Translations under genes and position numbers: made by a program | Shown here: positions 13,272 to 27,048 of the stretch, piece by piece | Layout: the number at the start of each line of letters is the position of its first letter | Position numbering within the stretch: the stretch's first letter is position 1 | Assembly (NCBI RefSeq): GCF_030867145.1 | Contig: NC_134454.1 | Location: 45,708,320-45,772,319, forward strand | DNA length: 64,000 bases | Direction of reading: 5' to 3' | Source: Opisthocomus hoazin | Lineage: Eukaryota; Chordata; Aves; Opisthocomiformes; Opisthocomidae | Notes under the pieces: model-generated | The model's database searches: none | The model's input: only the letters and a program-made list of their open reading frames with translations | What the model was told of the DNA's origin: nothing

Positions 13272-14398
13272 TGTACTGGGTTTGTGTGGCAAGGTTCTGG
13301 CAGTGGGGGAGCTACATGGATGGCTTCTGTGAGAAGCTACTAGAAGCTTCTCCTGTGTCTGACAGAGCCAATGCCAGTTGGCTGCAAGACAGACCTGTCA
13401 ATGGCCAAGGTCGAGCCAACCAGCGACAAAGGTAGCACCTCTGTGATAACATATTTAAGATGGGGAAAAAAACTGCAGTGGGATAGAGGACAGACAATAT
13501 GTGAGAGAAAGAACTCAGCAGACACCTAGGTCAGTGAAGAAGGAGGGGAAAGGGGCACTCCAGGCACCAGAGCAGAGATTCTCCTATAGCTCATGGTGAA
13601 GACCATGGTAACACAGTTTGTTGCCCTACAGCCCATGGAGGTCCATGGTGGAGCAGATATCCACCTGCAGCCTGTGGAGGACCCCATGCTGGAGCAGATG
13701 AATGCCTGAAGGAGGCTGTGACCCAGTGGGGAGCCTGTGCTGGAGCAGGATCCTGGCAGGATCCGTGAAGAGAGAGTAGAGAGAGCAGCTCACACCAAAG
13801 CAGGTTTGCTGGCAGAACTCGTGACCCGGTGGGGGACCCACGCTGGAGCTTTCTGTTCATGAAGGACTGCACCTCGTGGGAAGGGACCCACACTGGGGCA
13901 GTTCGTGGAGAATGGCAGCCCACAGAAAGGACTCACATTGGAGAAATTTGTGGTGGACTGTCTCCCTTTGAGGGGACCCCACGCTGGAGCAGGGGAAGAG
14001 AGAGTGGAGTGCTCCCCCTGAGAAGAAAGGAAGAGCAGAGACAATGTGTGATGAACTGACTGTAACCCCCATTCCCCATCTCCCTGTGCAGCCGGAGGGG
14101 AAGAGGTAAAGATAATCAAGAATAAAGTTAAATCTGGAAGGAAGCGAGGTGGGAAGGTGTGTTTAAGATTTCATTTTATTTCTCAGTATCTTATTCTGAT
14201 TTGATTGGTAATGAATTAAATTAATTTGCCCAGGTTGAGTCTGTTTTGCCCATGATGGTAATAGGTGAGTGGTCTCCCTGTCCTTATCTGAACCCACAAG
14301 ACTTTTGTTATATTTTCTCTCCCCTGCCCAGTTGAGGAAGGGAGTTATAGGGCAGCCCTGATGAGCATCTGACATTCAGACAGAGTCAACCCCTCACA
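13272..14398 (+). mobile_element. Solo LTR, ERVL-like (class III) endogenous retrovirus
   Basis: A complete LTR of 1,127 bp starts tgtactgggtttgtgtgg and ends ccctcaca, so it has TG...CA ends. It is flanked by perfect 5-bp duplications caatg. It sits alone: no pol-like sequence flanks it, so it is a solo LTR left by recombination between the two LTRs of a provirus. A TATA-like catatttaaga lies near 13,448 and an aataaa at 14,121-14,126, which fits promoter and poly(A) roles in plus orientation. The middle (13,644-13,992) holds seven variants of a cacgctggagcag-type motif. GC content is higher than in the flanks. I recognise the sequence type as a common avian LTR; the ERVL assignment rests on that and on the 5-bp duplication. 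Open frames inside it on both strands are incidental. Confidence 0.92.
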
Positions 14399-14403
14399 CA
14401 ATG
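14399..14403. repeat. Right 5-bp target-site duplication (caatg)
   Basis: Exact copy of 13,267-13,271 directly after the LTR terminal ca. Confidence 0.88.
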
Positions 14404-17400
14404 CATGACTTATTTCATGTAAGAAAGACTAGAAATAAAAGATTTTACCAGGAAACGGTGTAAACAGAAGGACAATTTTATAAAGGCCCTAATTTTTGTT
14501 TATGATTAGATAGATACATTTATCTTGTACCTGTACAATTTCTGAAGGGTTATTTTACCAAAGGGAACTGAGTGCTTAAGTCAAGGTTGAAAATTGACAA
14601 CAGATGTTCAAGTATTTCTGAGTATACCTGCTTCACATGGAAGACATGATATGAAAGCATGAAGTGTGATGAGGCCACAACTCACTCAACCTTGAAAATT
14701 GTATTAAGGTTAAAAAGAAATATGCTTTAGTCAGAAGTTTTTTTCACTCAGTGTTAACAGCCCAGAAAAATTTGTCTGCCAGATCGAGAAACTGATAATG
14801 TCTTTTGGAGGAAACTTAGTTTATGGAGATACATGCAGAAAAAGTTGCCATCATAGCACATTTTGCTACTAATTGTTGTGATGTCATTAACAGATATTTT
14901 AGAGCTTATTCATATACTACATAAACTAGATCACTACTTCTTTTATTGAAAAGCTGACAGATACCTGTTCTAGATTTGAGAAATTAGCATTAACTTTAGA
15001 GTAAGGCATTATACTGCCAACAATTCTCACATGTATCCTACTTAAGAAAAAATGCTGGCATGGTAGAGGAGCAATATTTGGAGAAGAATGGCGTAATGGA
15101 TATTAAATTTCTATTCATTCTCCATATTTTAGTCCACAGTCTGTGAAGTCATTGGTTACCAGTGAGAGCATTAAGCAGATAATAAAACACATTGGTATAT
15201 AGCACTGATAGATAATAGTATCAGAGAAGGTGATAGATCTTCTGCTTTAATGTATCTGGAAAGTGCTGTACTTGGACCACAGGAAAACTTGGATTGTTAC
15301 ATGCAATAATCTGACTCATCCTTGTGTCTCAGCAAGCCAACATGCCCTGGATACCTGCAGATAACAGTACGTTAACCTTCCTGCAACGCAGAAATACTGA
15401 TACTGTTAACCAGTCTGTAAATTATGCAGACATTAGGGGTTCTCAACAGGCCTTTGGGTTTTTAACCAGCAGAGGAGGAATGTGATGAAGCCTAGACAGT
15501 GTGCTGCAAAACATGTGCAGAATTATCTATATTCATGCCACGTGCAGAGTTTTGGTTGCTATTGTTAAAAGTTTCCCCAATAGAAGTAAGAGTGTGAGTC
15601 TGCATTTGCATTCTTGTTCAGATTATGGGTGCACTACTTCAGTGGGTCTTCCAACTGCCTCCACTTACTCTGCTCTGGTTTGCACTGCAGAGATGCCTTG
15701 GGGTGCATAAACTGCATTCCTTTTGCGTGAAACTGAATTGGGAGCTGTGCTCCAGAAGACTACCTAATGCAACACGGTCACCAACAGATGAATGGGCCGT
15801 GACACCAGACTGGAATATACTTGACATAAAACCCTCCAAAAGGTGCCTGGGATAAGCACTGGGTTCTCAGCACCAACTATTTTTCTCTGCAAATCTCTTC
15901 TTACAAGGCCTTACTAACTGCTGATGTAGACATAGCCCGAATAGCTGTTTTACAGAATCTGAGGTCTTAGCACAGGCTTCTACTCAAGAAACAGTTGAGG
16001 GCTCTCATGACATAGTTAGGCTGTGCAAAGCTTAGAGGAATAATTCATTAGATTAGAAAGAATTTCTACTGTATCTGCATGGTAACTAAGTTAATGTTAT
16101 TTCCTTACTTAGGGTAGGAACCTGAACATGTTAGCAGTGGCTGCAATAACATCAATGACATTTGGAACAATTCTTTTTGGTTACTCATTTTTACGGATTA
16201 AGTCTCTAGATGAAGTGTGTCACAAATACCCAAGGTAGAATTTACTATGAAATTCTTATGTCATGGTAGGAACTATAAAGGGATTAGTATGAATACCGGA
16301 AGGACGGATAAGCTTGGATCTTTTCGGTGATTCTTCAGAAATTGCAAAAATTCATGTGCCACCTATATAAATAAAAATTCCAATGCCAAAACAGTACAAA
16401 ATTGATTTGTCATATCCTGCTGATATGACCATCTGTACATGATTATGTTCATATTCTGCAGTTCACCTGTAGTGTAAACCTACTGTCATGAATCAAAGAT
16501 AAATGAAATGCATAGATAATGGATGTCATAGTGATAAGTGGATCATCAGTGCTCTGAATTATCCTGGAATTCTCGAAGTTCAATTGTTTCACAATTGCAA
16601 AATAAGAAATTGATATATGCCAGTAAAAAAGTGCACAGAAATGTTTCATCTGAATTTCTCTTCTGTATCTATGAAAGTTTGCAATGAAGATGTCAGATAT
16701 CATCTAGTCACCTGAGAGATCTGTTGTAATCAATGGAAGAAAGTATGCATTACTAGAATGCAGTTCATCTCATCCTAAAGCAGAGGTCTGAAATAATTTA
16801 GTCTAATTTTAGATGCACTGATTAAGATATGATTCATCACACATATTAAGTGCCTATTGATTGAAAAGGGAAGCTTAAGTGATCAGGTCAGGTAAGAAGG
16901 TAGACTTGCAAAGTAAAGCTGAATCTCATTCACAGTATTTTACAAGTTCCTTGCAGCACATTTAATGCATCTTCATAGTTACTATTGCTACTTGCAGTCA
17001 CCTAAAGATTGCTCTAGCTAAAAAAGATCTGTGCTACATACAGCAACAAAAAGTGTTCTAACAATTTACTGCCTGAGGTGGTCCCAATAGATTTTTTTTA
17101 AAATATTTTTTTATGTTGGCTCATTGATAATGAAAGAAAGGATTTTATTCTTCATATATTTCATCCTACTCATTGCGCTGCTGATGTTCGTCACTAGATT
17201 CTTAGTTCCGTCATATAGTATGTATATCTGACACAGCTAAAGTAGTAACAGGTAAACTACAACTGAAAAGACTGCTGTTATACAAAAGCAGATGAAAAAG
17301 ATGAACAAAGAAAATATTATTTCTTATTCTGGAAAGAATCTCTGAGAAGCTGGAGATCTTGAAGGATTTTCATATGAATCATGTTCAGTTAAATGCCACC

Positions 17401-20400
17401 TAAAGATGTCAAAACCCAGGACACAAACAGTCACTGACTTGGCTTCCAAGAATAATATTGAGATTTCATACGATTAGCTTATTTCTGTATGCTATGACTT
17501 ATGAAATTATTCTTTCCCTAGACTATCTTTGACCTCCAATATCACGTTTGCAAAAATACAAGAGATCTTACATGTCAAATCTTATTTTTAACTTAGCTTT
17601 TTAACAGATATAAGATTATTTCCACTTACCCAAGTATATTTCCCACTAGAATATTCGTAACTATTGGAGCAAATGTCATGTTATTAAATAATTCATTGAA
17701 GTGAACTTGCAGAGACTCATATAGTTTTGTTTCCCAAGAAAAAAGAATAGTTTGTATCTTCTGTTTTTCCCTGCCTGTATTTAGTTTTAGAATTAGTCAG
17801 CCACTGAGCTTTTTAATTAGTACGTGAAAGTTTTATGAGTCAGAATATTTTCCTCAGCAAATCTAATGCTTTCAATCAAAATATCTATCAATGCACTGAA
17901 TAATTAACATCTGGAAGTCAAGAGGTGTACCAAGATGTTTACTACATTGAACAGAATTTCACAAAAGAAGATTAACACCACTTAGCGACATCTCAGCTGA
18001 AACTATAAAATTTGCTTTGGTAGTGGAGTTGCACTTGTAGTTCTTTGCAGCTATATGTACAAGGCTTCAGTTCAACATATAATTAGTCAAATAGGGGAGA
18101 ATATAATGTAGGTACACTAGCTCTTCAAGGTTTGCTCAATAAACCTCTATAAAAATGTAATACTCTTAATTTCCTCATTTATGTATCTGATTTCTTATTA
18201 GTTATGAACACCTTTACTGTTGGGCTTGAAGGGAGAAAAAGCTGTTGAATGAGAAGTATTCAGTTATCATCAGTCTGGGATACTCCACTCTTTTTCTTAG
18301 AATGAAATCTTCAAATAGTATCTACCTCTTGCTTAAGGAAAAATTTTGTATATGGAGAAATGGGTCTGCTGGCAATTAGCTGTTATTCCAGTTGTATTTT
18401 GTACCTCTTTAGAATTAAATTTATGATTAAGAAATGCTAATTACAGAACTAAAGTTATTGCTGCTTCATGTAATTTCAGATAATAACAGCACATGAATGC
18501 AATGTTCAGGGCAGCTTGGAAATATTTTTGCATTTCTTTTTGAATAGAACTATTGCAATATGGTGAAGGAAACGAGGAACAAACAAACATATTAACTACA
18601 TATTTGGGCCAAACCCCAAGGGCCAATAACAATTGAAGGCAAAGAGTTAGAGTACGTCTGGGGAACTTCACATATCTCATTATTACTTTAGCACACATTA
18701 AGAACTGTCAGTTTAAATTTCATTATTTTATGTAATGAGAACGACTCTGCATTAAGAAGTGCTCAGATCACTCAGTCTATGGGGCACGATGAAGCCTGAT
18801 CTTTCTTGGTTCAGAGTGTAGAAAATGTAATAAAGCCACATTCTTATAACAGCACAATTTATTCATGAACTGTATTATGCCAGTGCCTACATAATAGCTG
18901 TCTTTCTAATACATTTCTTTCATTCAGGAGGCTATTTCAATAACAGGAATAGGATTTAACAGTAATAATAATTACATTGCATATTTGTAGATCATGCTAT
19001 CTATAGACTTCAGAACATATTTCAACTAACACTCCTGTTAAAAGGCCGTCACCTGCGGCATAAAAATCTCTAGTCCGAAAAACTTCAAAGGTCTACAGAT
19101 TTTTTTAAAGCTGTAAAGTTTTGGGTTGCTTTTTTGTTTTTTTTAATAAAAATTGCATTTAACCAAATCTGCCTAGTTGTAAAGTTAGTCTCACAGTGAT
19201 CTATACCTACAAAGTCTATCTGTAATGAAGGCACTGACCAAATAATCATATTCCTTAGTTAAGGATTTGGACCTCAGGAATTAAACTATGTGTAGACTGC
19301 ACTTACAGATCTGAGTGCAAAATCATACCAAAGTGAACTTTTAATTAGCTATCTGTTTTTCTCCTTTCGAAATTATCAGATGGGGAATTATCAAACCTTA
19401 GATTAAGTTGCAAATTTATTTAATTGCTTTAATTTCACTTTCCAGATCTCTTCTGTTAGATTTGTTCAAATATTGTCATGTGATCCTCCACAAAGTTAAT
19501 GTATGACTTCTTTCAGGCACTTGTCACTTTTACTGAATAAATTAGCCCCTTTTGTGTAAGTTTATAGTTTTGCTGGAGTTTGCATTCCTCTGATATTGCA
19601 CCTGGCATTTAGACTAATTGTATGTCATGCTGAAAACTGTAAATCTTTCCTTTTTCAAGGTGAGTTTTGTATTGTCTAGAGATATTATTTTTACCATAAA
19701 ATAGATGAGATTTTGGTGGGGGAGGGCATGGGAAGAGGAGACAACCAAAACCTTTCCAGCAGTGCTAGTAAAATCTTTTACTTCCACATAACAAAACAAG
19801 TTTAGAACATGGCAAAGGACTTTGCTACTGATATTCTCTGTGCCCTTCTTTAGTTTGTGTATGCTTTATCTTGTGTTCAGATATAGGGAACACCTTCTTA
19901 AATTGTTCCTATGAACCTTCCAGCATCTGCTGCATGTTTCCGAAACACTGGGGAAAGGAGAAAGAAGTACAGTTCCAAAACTGAGCTTCAGATTTCTTAA
20001 TTACCATAAACTATTAAGAATAATAGTTAGTTTTTGACTATATATATGGATCTAAATAAAAAAATCACCATTACTGGTACTTCAGTGTACAATATTAAAA
20101 TGCAGAATATATTTTTAGGTTTGCTTGTGTATTTGCTTTCCAGCTGGTCTAGACATGATTTAAGATCTCATATACTTTCCATCTAGCAAATAAACTGAGA
20201 ATGATAAGCACAATATTTGTCTGAGGGATTGCTCTTTAATCAGGGCTTGGTTATTAATAAGCTGTAACTTCAAGCATTACTTTCTTACCAAGATCTCAAA
20301 TGAATTTTCAAAAACATGCAATAGGGATACTTCTGAACATGGCTTTTGATTTGACTTACATTTTAGCTGTGGTTAGCCTCAAAGCTTGTATTTAGTCATT

Positions 20401-21698
20401 CCCAAGACAGCATTAGGATATAAGATGTAGGTAACACTTTGTACAAACAACTTTTCTGATTTTGGTATGATTCAGAGTACCCTTAGGAACCTAACAGCTA
20501 GTCAAAAGAGCAGGCAACTGTATGGACAGTGGTATTCAGAGCACTTAATTCAAATGCCTGAAGTCAAATGGTGTAAATACGTCGACAAGTGTTTTTCTTA
20601 TAGACTGGGGTTCAATTTTAATGAAGATTGTATAGTTAGTGGAGAGCAGCTGTGGTCTTTCTGCAAGCTGGTGATAAATACCTCTCCATCCTTTAGCATG
20701 AATTTGAAATAGGGTTTGGGCTGCCATTTGTCTTGGCTGTAGATTTCAATGTCTCGCTACATTTTCATGTTATAAATAAAACAAAAATTAACATTTATTT
20801 GTTTCCAGGATCTGAAATTTCTTTGCATTTGCTAAATAAACATTTTGTCATAGAGATTTGGGCTCTATTCTGCATAGGTGGCCAGCCTCCAACTCTTAAG
20901 TGAAATCTGTGGAAGCTAACAGCTTTCATGATAAGGTTAACAGTTGTTTAATACCAGGCACAGACTGAAACACTTTCAGCCCTCACTCTCTGTGATCTAC
21001 ATCCTGAAGAGCACCTAGTCTCAAATTGCATTAAAAATCTTTAAATACTCTTTCCTTTTTTGAAAATTAAATCCCCTTTTTTAAAAGATATTTATTGATT
21101 TGTTTTTCTTTTATTTTTTTTTTCTTCTTGATATAAAGCTCTTGGAGACGTTTTGTGAAGAGTGCTATAAATAATGAAGTTGTTAGAAAGATGATACAGA
21201 CAGCTGAGATGTAAAAGTTCTGTAAAGGTCAGATGACTTTAACACTCTCCTGTCATCTTCACTTCACAGTCTTGAAGTTCCCTTAAATTTCTGCACAGGA
21301 CTATTGTCACTCAGACAGCTAAATTTATATAATTTTCCCTGCAGATATCAGAGAAAATGTCCTTTTTGGACCCTTTAAAAAGCAGTACTTTTCTTGACCA
21401 TTGAAGAAAGTAACCAGTGTTATACTTAAGGCTGGCTATTTGCTGGTAAAGTGAAATTCAGAAAATACTGTATAACTATTAAATGTCCATAGGTGATATT
21501 TTAGAAAGTTTAAAATGAGATTTCCATGTGGATTCTGACAATAAACAAAAAGTGAAAAAAATTAGTCTGGAACTCAAAGAGTTAAAAACTTCTGCATTAG
21601 ATTGGAGACAGACAGAAAAACTAAGTTAAGAGCCAGTGCTGCAACAACACATGATCATTGAACACATTTTTTTTATTCCACTCCTATCACAGTCTTCA
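14404..21698. other. Unassigned AT-rich DNA (7.3 kb)
   Basis: A long stretch with no recognisable gene, LTR, LINE or tandem array. Frames are below 90 codons with no family motif. Ancient repeats beyond recognition by eye could be present. Confidence 0.5.
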
Positions 21699-22982
21699 CA
21701 GAATCATAGAATCATTTAGGTTGGAAAAGACCTTTAAGATCTTTGAGTCCAACAATAAACGTAACACAGCCAAGTCCCACTAAACCATTTCTCTAAATGT
21801 CACAGCTTTTGAATACCTCCAGGGACGGTGATTCAACCACTTCCCTTGGGCAGCCTGTTCCCGTGCTTGACAGCACTTTTGGTGAAAAAAATTCTTCCTA
21901 ATATCCAGTCTAAACCTTCCCTGGTGCAACTTGAGACTATTTATTGTTGTCCTATCACTTGTTTCTTGGGAAAAGAAACAGACACCCACCTTGCTGCAGC
22001 CTCCTTTTGGGTAGTTGTAGAGAGCAATAAGGTCCCCCCTCAGTCTCTTTTTCTCCAGACTAAACAACCCCAGTTCTCTCAGCCACTCCTCACAAGATTT
22101 GGTTCTCTAGATCCTTCACCAGCCTTGTTGCTTTTCTTTCGATGCACTCCAGCCCCTCATTGTCCTTCTTGTAGAGAGGGGCTCAAAATTGAACACAGTA
22201 TTCGAGGTGCAGCCTCACCGGTGCCGAGTACAGCAGCAAGATCACTTTCCTGCTCCTGCTGGCCACACTATTCCTGATACCTGCAGGATGCCATTGGCCT
22301 TCTTGGCCACCTGGGCATACTGCTGGCTCTTGTTCAGCTGGCTGTCAACCAACATCCCAAGATTCATCTCCACCAGGCAGCTTTCCAGCCACTCCTCCCC
22401 AAGCCTGTAGCATTGCATGGGGTGGTTGCGACCCAAGTGCAGCACCTGGCACTTGGCCTGGTTGTATCTCATACAATTGACCCGCCAACCCAGTCTGTCC
22501 AGCTCCCTCTGCAGAGCCTTCCTACCCTCAAGCAATCTGCTCCATAACCTTCTCTGGCATCGAGGTCAGACTGACAGTCTTGTAGTTCCCTACATCCTCC
22601 TTTCAGGCCTTCTTGTGGATGGACATCACATTTGCTAATCTTTGGTAACTGGGACCTCCCCAGTTAGCCAGGAATGATGATTAATAATTGAAAGTGGCTT
22701 GGTGAGCACTTCCACAAGTGCCCTCAGTGCCTTTGGGTGGAGCATATCTGGCCCCATAGACTTATGCATGTCTAAATAGGGTAGCAGGTCACTAACCATT
22801 TCCCCTTAGATCATGGGGACTCCATTCTGCACCACTACCCCCCCCCCACCCCTTCCAGCTCAGGGGGATGGGTACCCCTAGAACAACAGGTCTTGCTATT
22901 AAAGACTGAGACAAAGAAAGCATTACGTACCTCAGCCTTTCCCCTATCCTTTGTCTCTATGTTTCCCACACATCCAATATAC
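21699..22982 (-). mobile_element. CR1 LINE with internal deletion
   Basis: Minus-strand CR1 of a subfamily different from the copies at 2.6, 7.9 and 10.1 kb: the 3' end is at the left (agaatcatagaatcatttag, then ggttggaaaagaccttt). From left to about 22,535 it is the reverse complement of the ORF2 C-terminus; fragments such as [26 protein letters not shown] and [10 protein letters not shown] can be read. From about 22,536 to 22,982 it encodes a different, more N-terminal part of ORF2, the start of the reverse transcriptase domain, with motifs HKSMGPD and SWLTGEVP. The RT catalytic core (YADD-type region) that should lie between is absent. Frameshifts and stops occur throughout. The right edge is approximate. 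Confidence 0.9.
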
Positions 22983-25665
22983 ACGTGACTGCCATTTTGA
23001 ATTACCAGCTGGGGGAAAGCCTATGTAGATTAATTACACAGGAAGGCTTCTAATAATACAAAGCTGAAAAACCTTACTCTAGGTAAATGTAGATGTATAT
23101 GTTTATACTAGATATGTATTGTTTCCTGCTTGATTGACAGGATTTCTATAATTCAAGCTGTATGAGAGCCAGATAGAACCTAGGTAATAAAAATTGTGGT
23201 GTCTTCTAACTCATCTTATTCATAGCCATTAAAGATTCTCTTTATTGAAACTGCAGTACTATAAATTACTTTACAGGTTGTAGGACTGTTTCTAGCATCT
23301 TGTACTTCAAATCAGATGAAAGACTACCAATGACAGAAATTTCTCTGCTGGTTGATTTTCCCTCTGTTTCCAGCCTGTTATGAAGCTCAGTATTCAGAAC
23401 TTCTGTGCCTGCAGTAGTTATGAAGCATTCATTATAAAAAACAGCTGTGAAAAAAACAATTTAATAAAGTCTATACTCTCTTTAAAGGGAAATAGTTTCC
23501 TATGCTAACTGAGATTTCAGCAGCGAAAGTCTTTTTCAATAAAATGATCCTTCTGTAATTGGATGGGGGGGTTTCCTTCGTTTTAAGAAACGGGTCATGA
23601 AAGAAAATTCCTCAGATTAATCAGTCTTTGCATTTTCTGCTCAGGAAGAAATAACTTATATTGTCTTTTTATCCTTTGAAAAGATCTTTATAGTTTTAAA
23701 TTAGGTAAGAAGCTATTTCTGAATTCATACCTCACAATGATGGCAATAACTTCAGTGAATGTTCCTTTTCCATACCATTCACTGACAATATGAATAGTAT
23801 TAGAGGGTAGGATTTTCTTAACAATTACAAATGTTTGATATTTGAGGAAAAAAAATGTAATGGGTTATTAAAGCCATACTGTGGAATCACTCATTTTCCA
23901 CTGAGGTAATAATTACTCGCAGAGTGACAGAATGTACTGAGAGTTATTTTCCAAGTATGTTTTTCACTTGTAAGGAGATAGATTTTGTTAAATATCCAGA
24001 CTACTGCTGCTTGAGTAGTCACAGTGATTAGGACTAGGGGGATAAAGTGCTACTCAGTTGAAACCCCAAGTAGGACTGAGAGTAGTTCCACAGACTCTGC
24101 TTAATATTTTGGGGAAATTTGTTAGAACCTTTACAGAATATTTTTTACTTCCTTTGACTGGATCTGCTCTTTGTGGATGATAGGGATTCTCTGTATTCAT
24201 TACAAATTAATGGGAGACAAATCCTGTCTTTGTCATCCGTCAGTCTTGTGTACACATGAATCTAAAATGGAATTACTTTGGTGGTTTAGAAAATATATGT
24301 ATATTTACAACTAGTATTAATTTATACTATGTGTATATCATAGTTCTTATCCATCTGACACTGCCTATATGATGTCATCTTTTGCTCAGTCTGTTCTGAA
24401 ATCTTGTTAACTACCTACCTATATTAAAATGGGATCCCACAAATGGTTTTCTCTTTCATGAAAATTGCAGCAACAGTGTAGTAAGCTTTAAGTTCGAGAT
24501 GATACTTTGACAAGTACTCCTTGATATTTCTAATTATCAAAGTTTCTTGTCTTCTTAAAGATCATTATGTATTACAGGTTATTCTGTTTTCCCACTGTGA
24601 TGACAGGTGCCTGTAGGCTGAGGAACATGTTTTTTGGTGAAAAGAGACAGGAGCATCATTACTAAGATACACAACTCTATGACAGTGATTTTGTTCTTTG
24701 TTTTAAACTCACAATTTAAAACTAGAGTAGACTCTTCAAGTAGCTCATAAAATTGTACTCCAGCAGTTGAGTAGCACAAACATGCTTGCACTGCAGAAAA
24801 AAAGGAACCCTAAATACATCTTGCAACTCTGCAGTTGTATGAAGGGATATGAAAAGATCTAATGAAGACTGTGTTTATGTTTTGGCATATATCAAATTAT
24901 ACTTCCTGCTTTTGTACTCTTCATTCTTCCAAATGATCAGACTAAGCAATTCAGATATTCAGAATGATAATTTACTTGATAGAAGAGTCTATATAGATGA
25001 TTGTTGTTCAAGGAAAAATGACTATTTAGATGCCTGTGCTAATCCATGCTCCTACAGATGGGCAGCAGTGTTTCTGTCTGCTGCGTGGTCATATGCTGAT
25101 GAGTAATATTATATGATGTCAGCAATATGGAGGAATAGGGACAGATTATTTAAAAAAAAGCTTAGGAATAGGAATATTTTCACAGAGGAGTCAGAAAGGG
25201 TCTACAACTGTGACAATCTCTCCTAAATAAATTGCAGACAACATTGGGATACGTAGTAGAAGTTCAGTGTTTACTACCAAAAAATCCATAACTCTTGGGC
25301 AGTAAAGCGTAGTTGCGAGTCTTAGGTGACCTTTCTTACTGGTTAAGATTTTTGTTTAGCTTAATTTTTGTAATGATCTCACTGTCATAATTAGAATTCC
25401 TGGCTGTGTTGAAGGCCTTTCCCCTTTATGTCACAGTTCAGATGTGAAGTAAGACACACTATCTCTTCTTATCTGTTTGAAAATATCATTCAGTTTATTA
25501 AGCTAAGTCTTAGACTGTGTAAATGTCCTGTGATTGTCCTCTAAAAGCATGTTCAAAAAACTTGTGAGACTGTGGAATCTATTTAGGAATTTAGGGGAAA
25601 AAAATTTTGATGACACTTAAGCTAACACATTTTACTTCCCTCTCAAAGTAGGTTAAACACATGGT

Positions 25666-25677
25666 CATCATCATCAC

Positions 25678-25707
<30 letters not shown>
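25666..25707. repeat. Interrupted (CAT)n array with 12-bp higher-order unit
   Basis: Fourteen triplets in a row: three CAT then CAC, repeated twice, followed by six CAT. The CAC substitution recurs at the same position, giving a 12-bp super-unit. Shortly downstream the sequence continues as imperfect AAT/CAT triplets to about 25,732. Confidence 0.92.
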
Positions 25708-25708
<1 letters not shown>

Positions 25709-27012
25709 AATAATCATAATAATAGTAATCATTATTTGTTCACTTAAAAAAGCCCACACTATGCTCTAATAATATCTGTCCAAGTCCTCAATGTGTAATT
25801 TGTATTTGAACATAATCCTGTAGCTAAACAGGAGCAGATGCTGCTCCAGATTTGGTAAAAAAGAGCAGAAACGGCAAGAGAACCATGACTGTACTCTATG
25901 ATGGGAAGTAAGAGCCCCATTACATCTGACTTTGTGTAAAATAAGTACACACTGTCTTGGTGTAATTTACAGCTGTCCTGGCAAATCCCTGGCTGGTTAG
26001 CAGTCCAGACTCTGTTACCAACCAATTCTTCAAGCCTGTCAGTGCAGTTAAGCTATCAGCTATATTCACAATAGCAGAGTGATCTGTAGATAAAGTTGTA
26101 AATTATATTCCAATTTGCAGAGCAACAGATCCTAGTAAGTGACGGCTTTTCTGCAGTCCTTGGCAGAATCTGGGTAAAGGCAAGGAATCAGTGTTTCTGA
26201 AGCAAAGACAACACTACCAGAAATAATTATCCCTTGGTCTTTCTTTTCCTTTTGTTCACACTATTTACTTCACTTGACCTGATAGAGAACATGCTTAAGA
26301 AATAGTGTTTTCTTCTGTGCACTAAGTTAAAATCGATATCTTCAATTTTGTAGTTAGATCAAATGGGAGCATGACGTACTAACAGGTGTTTTCGTTTACT
26401 AATTAGAGGCAGACTGAAAACCAAAATTTTACATTTCTTCAAAAAGATAGCATTTGATATGGAAACTAGTCATTCTAACTTTGAGTGGAAAGATCTAGAA
26501 GCTAGTGAAGTACTGTAAGTCAGCTTCCAAGTATTTTAGACATTCCCATTGATAATAGTAAAGGACCAAGTGAATTTTCTGTTCAAAGTTGGTTCTTGCA
26601 GATTTCATTTGTATTTCCCTAATGACATTCACTATCCTTAACATGTCTTACTCCTTTCATTACCAATGAATTGCTTCCTAACCAGATGGATCTCTTGAAC
26701 TTTATTGTTCTCCTAATTATTTTCCTTCACTTAAAAATTCTATAAAGTACTTCAAATAACTCTTTAAGTTCTGCAAAGTGAATTTAATAGCAGTAAAAGG
26801 TGCTGAACCTATAGAAGAGTTACAGTATGAGCAGCAATAGCAGCGCATCAGATGTCCACCACTGCCCTTCTTGTCTATTTAAATCCTGACCCACAGATAA
26901 AGACCACTATGAAAAGAACGATTCAGATCACCTGATTCTTTAGTTCAAGGGAGTTCTTTCTGAGCCATGGTTAATATAACGCCTATTTGTGTGTATGTTT
27001 ATATACATAATA

Positions 27013-27048
27013 TATCTGTGTGTTTGTGTCTGTGTGTGCATGTGTGTG
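27013..27048. repeat. Imperfect (TG)n tract
   Basis: A TG-rich run interrupted by tc, tt and ca dinucleotides, typical of a decaying microsatellite. Confidence 0.75.

Noticed and set aside
13591..14119. Minus-strand frames of about 110 codons with Pro/Ser/His-rich products
   Set aside because: They lie wholly inside the ERVL-like LTR and are the antisense of its internal repeats.
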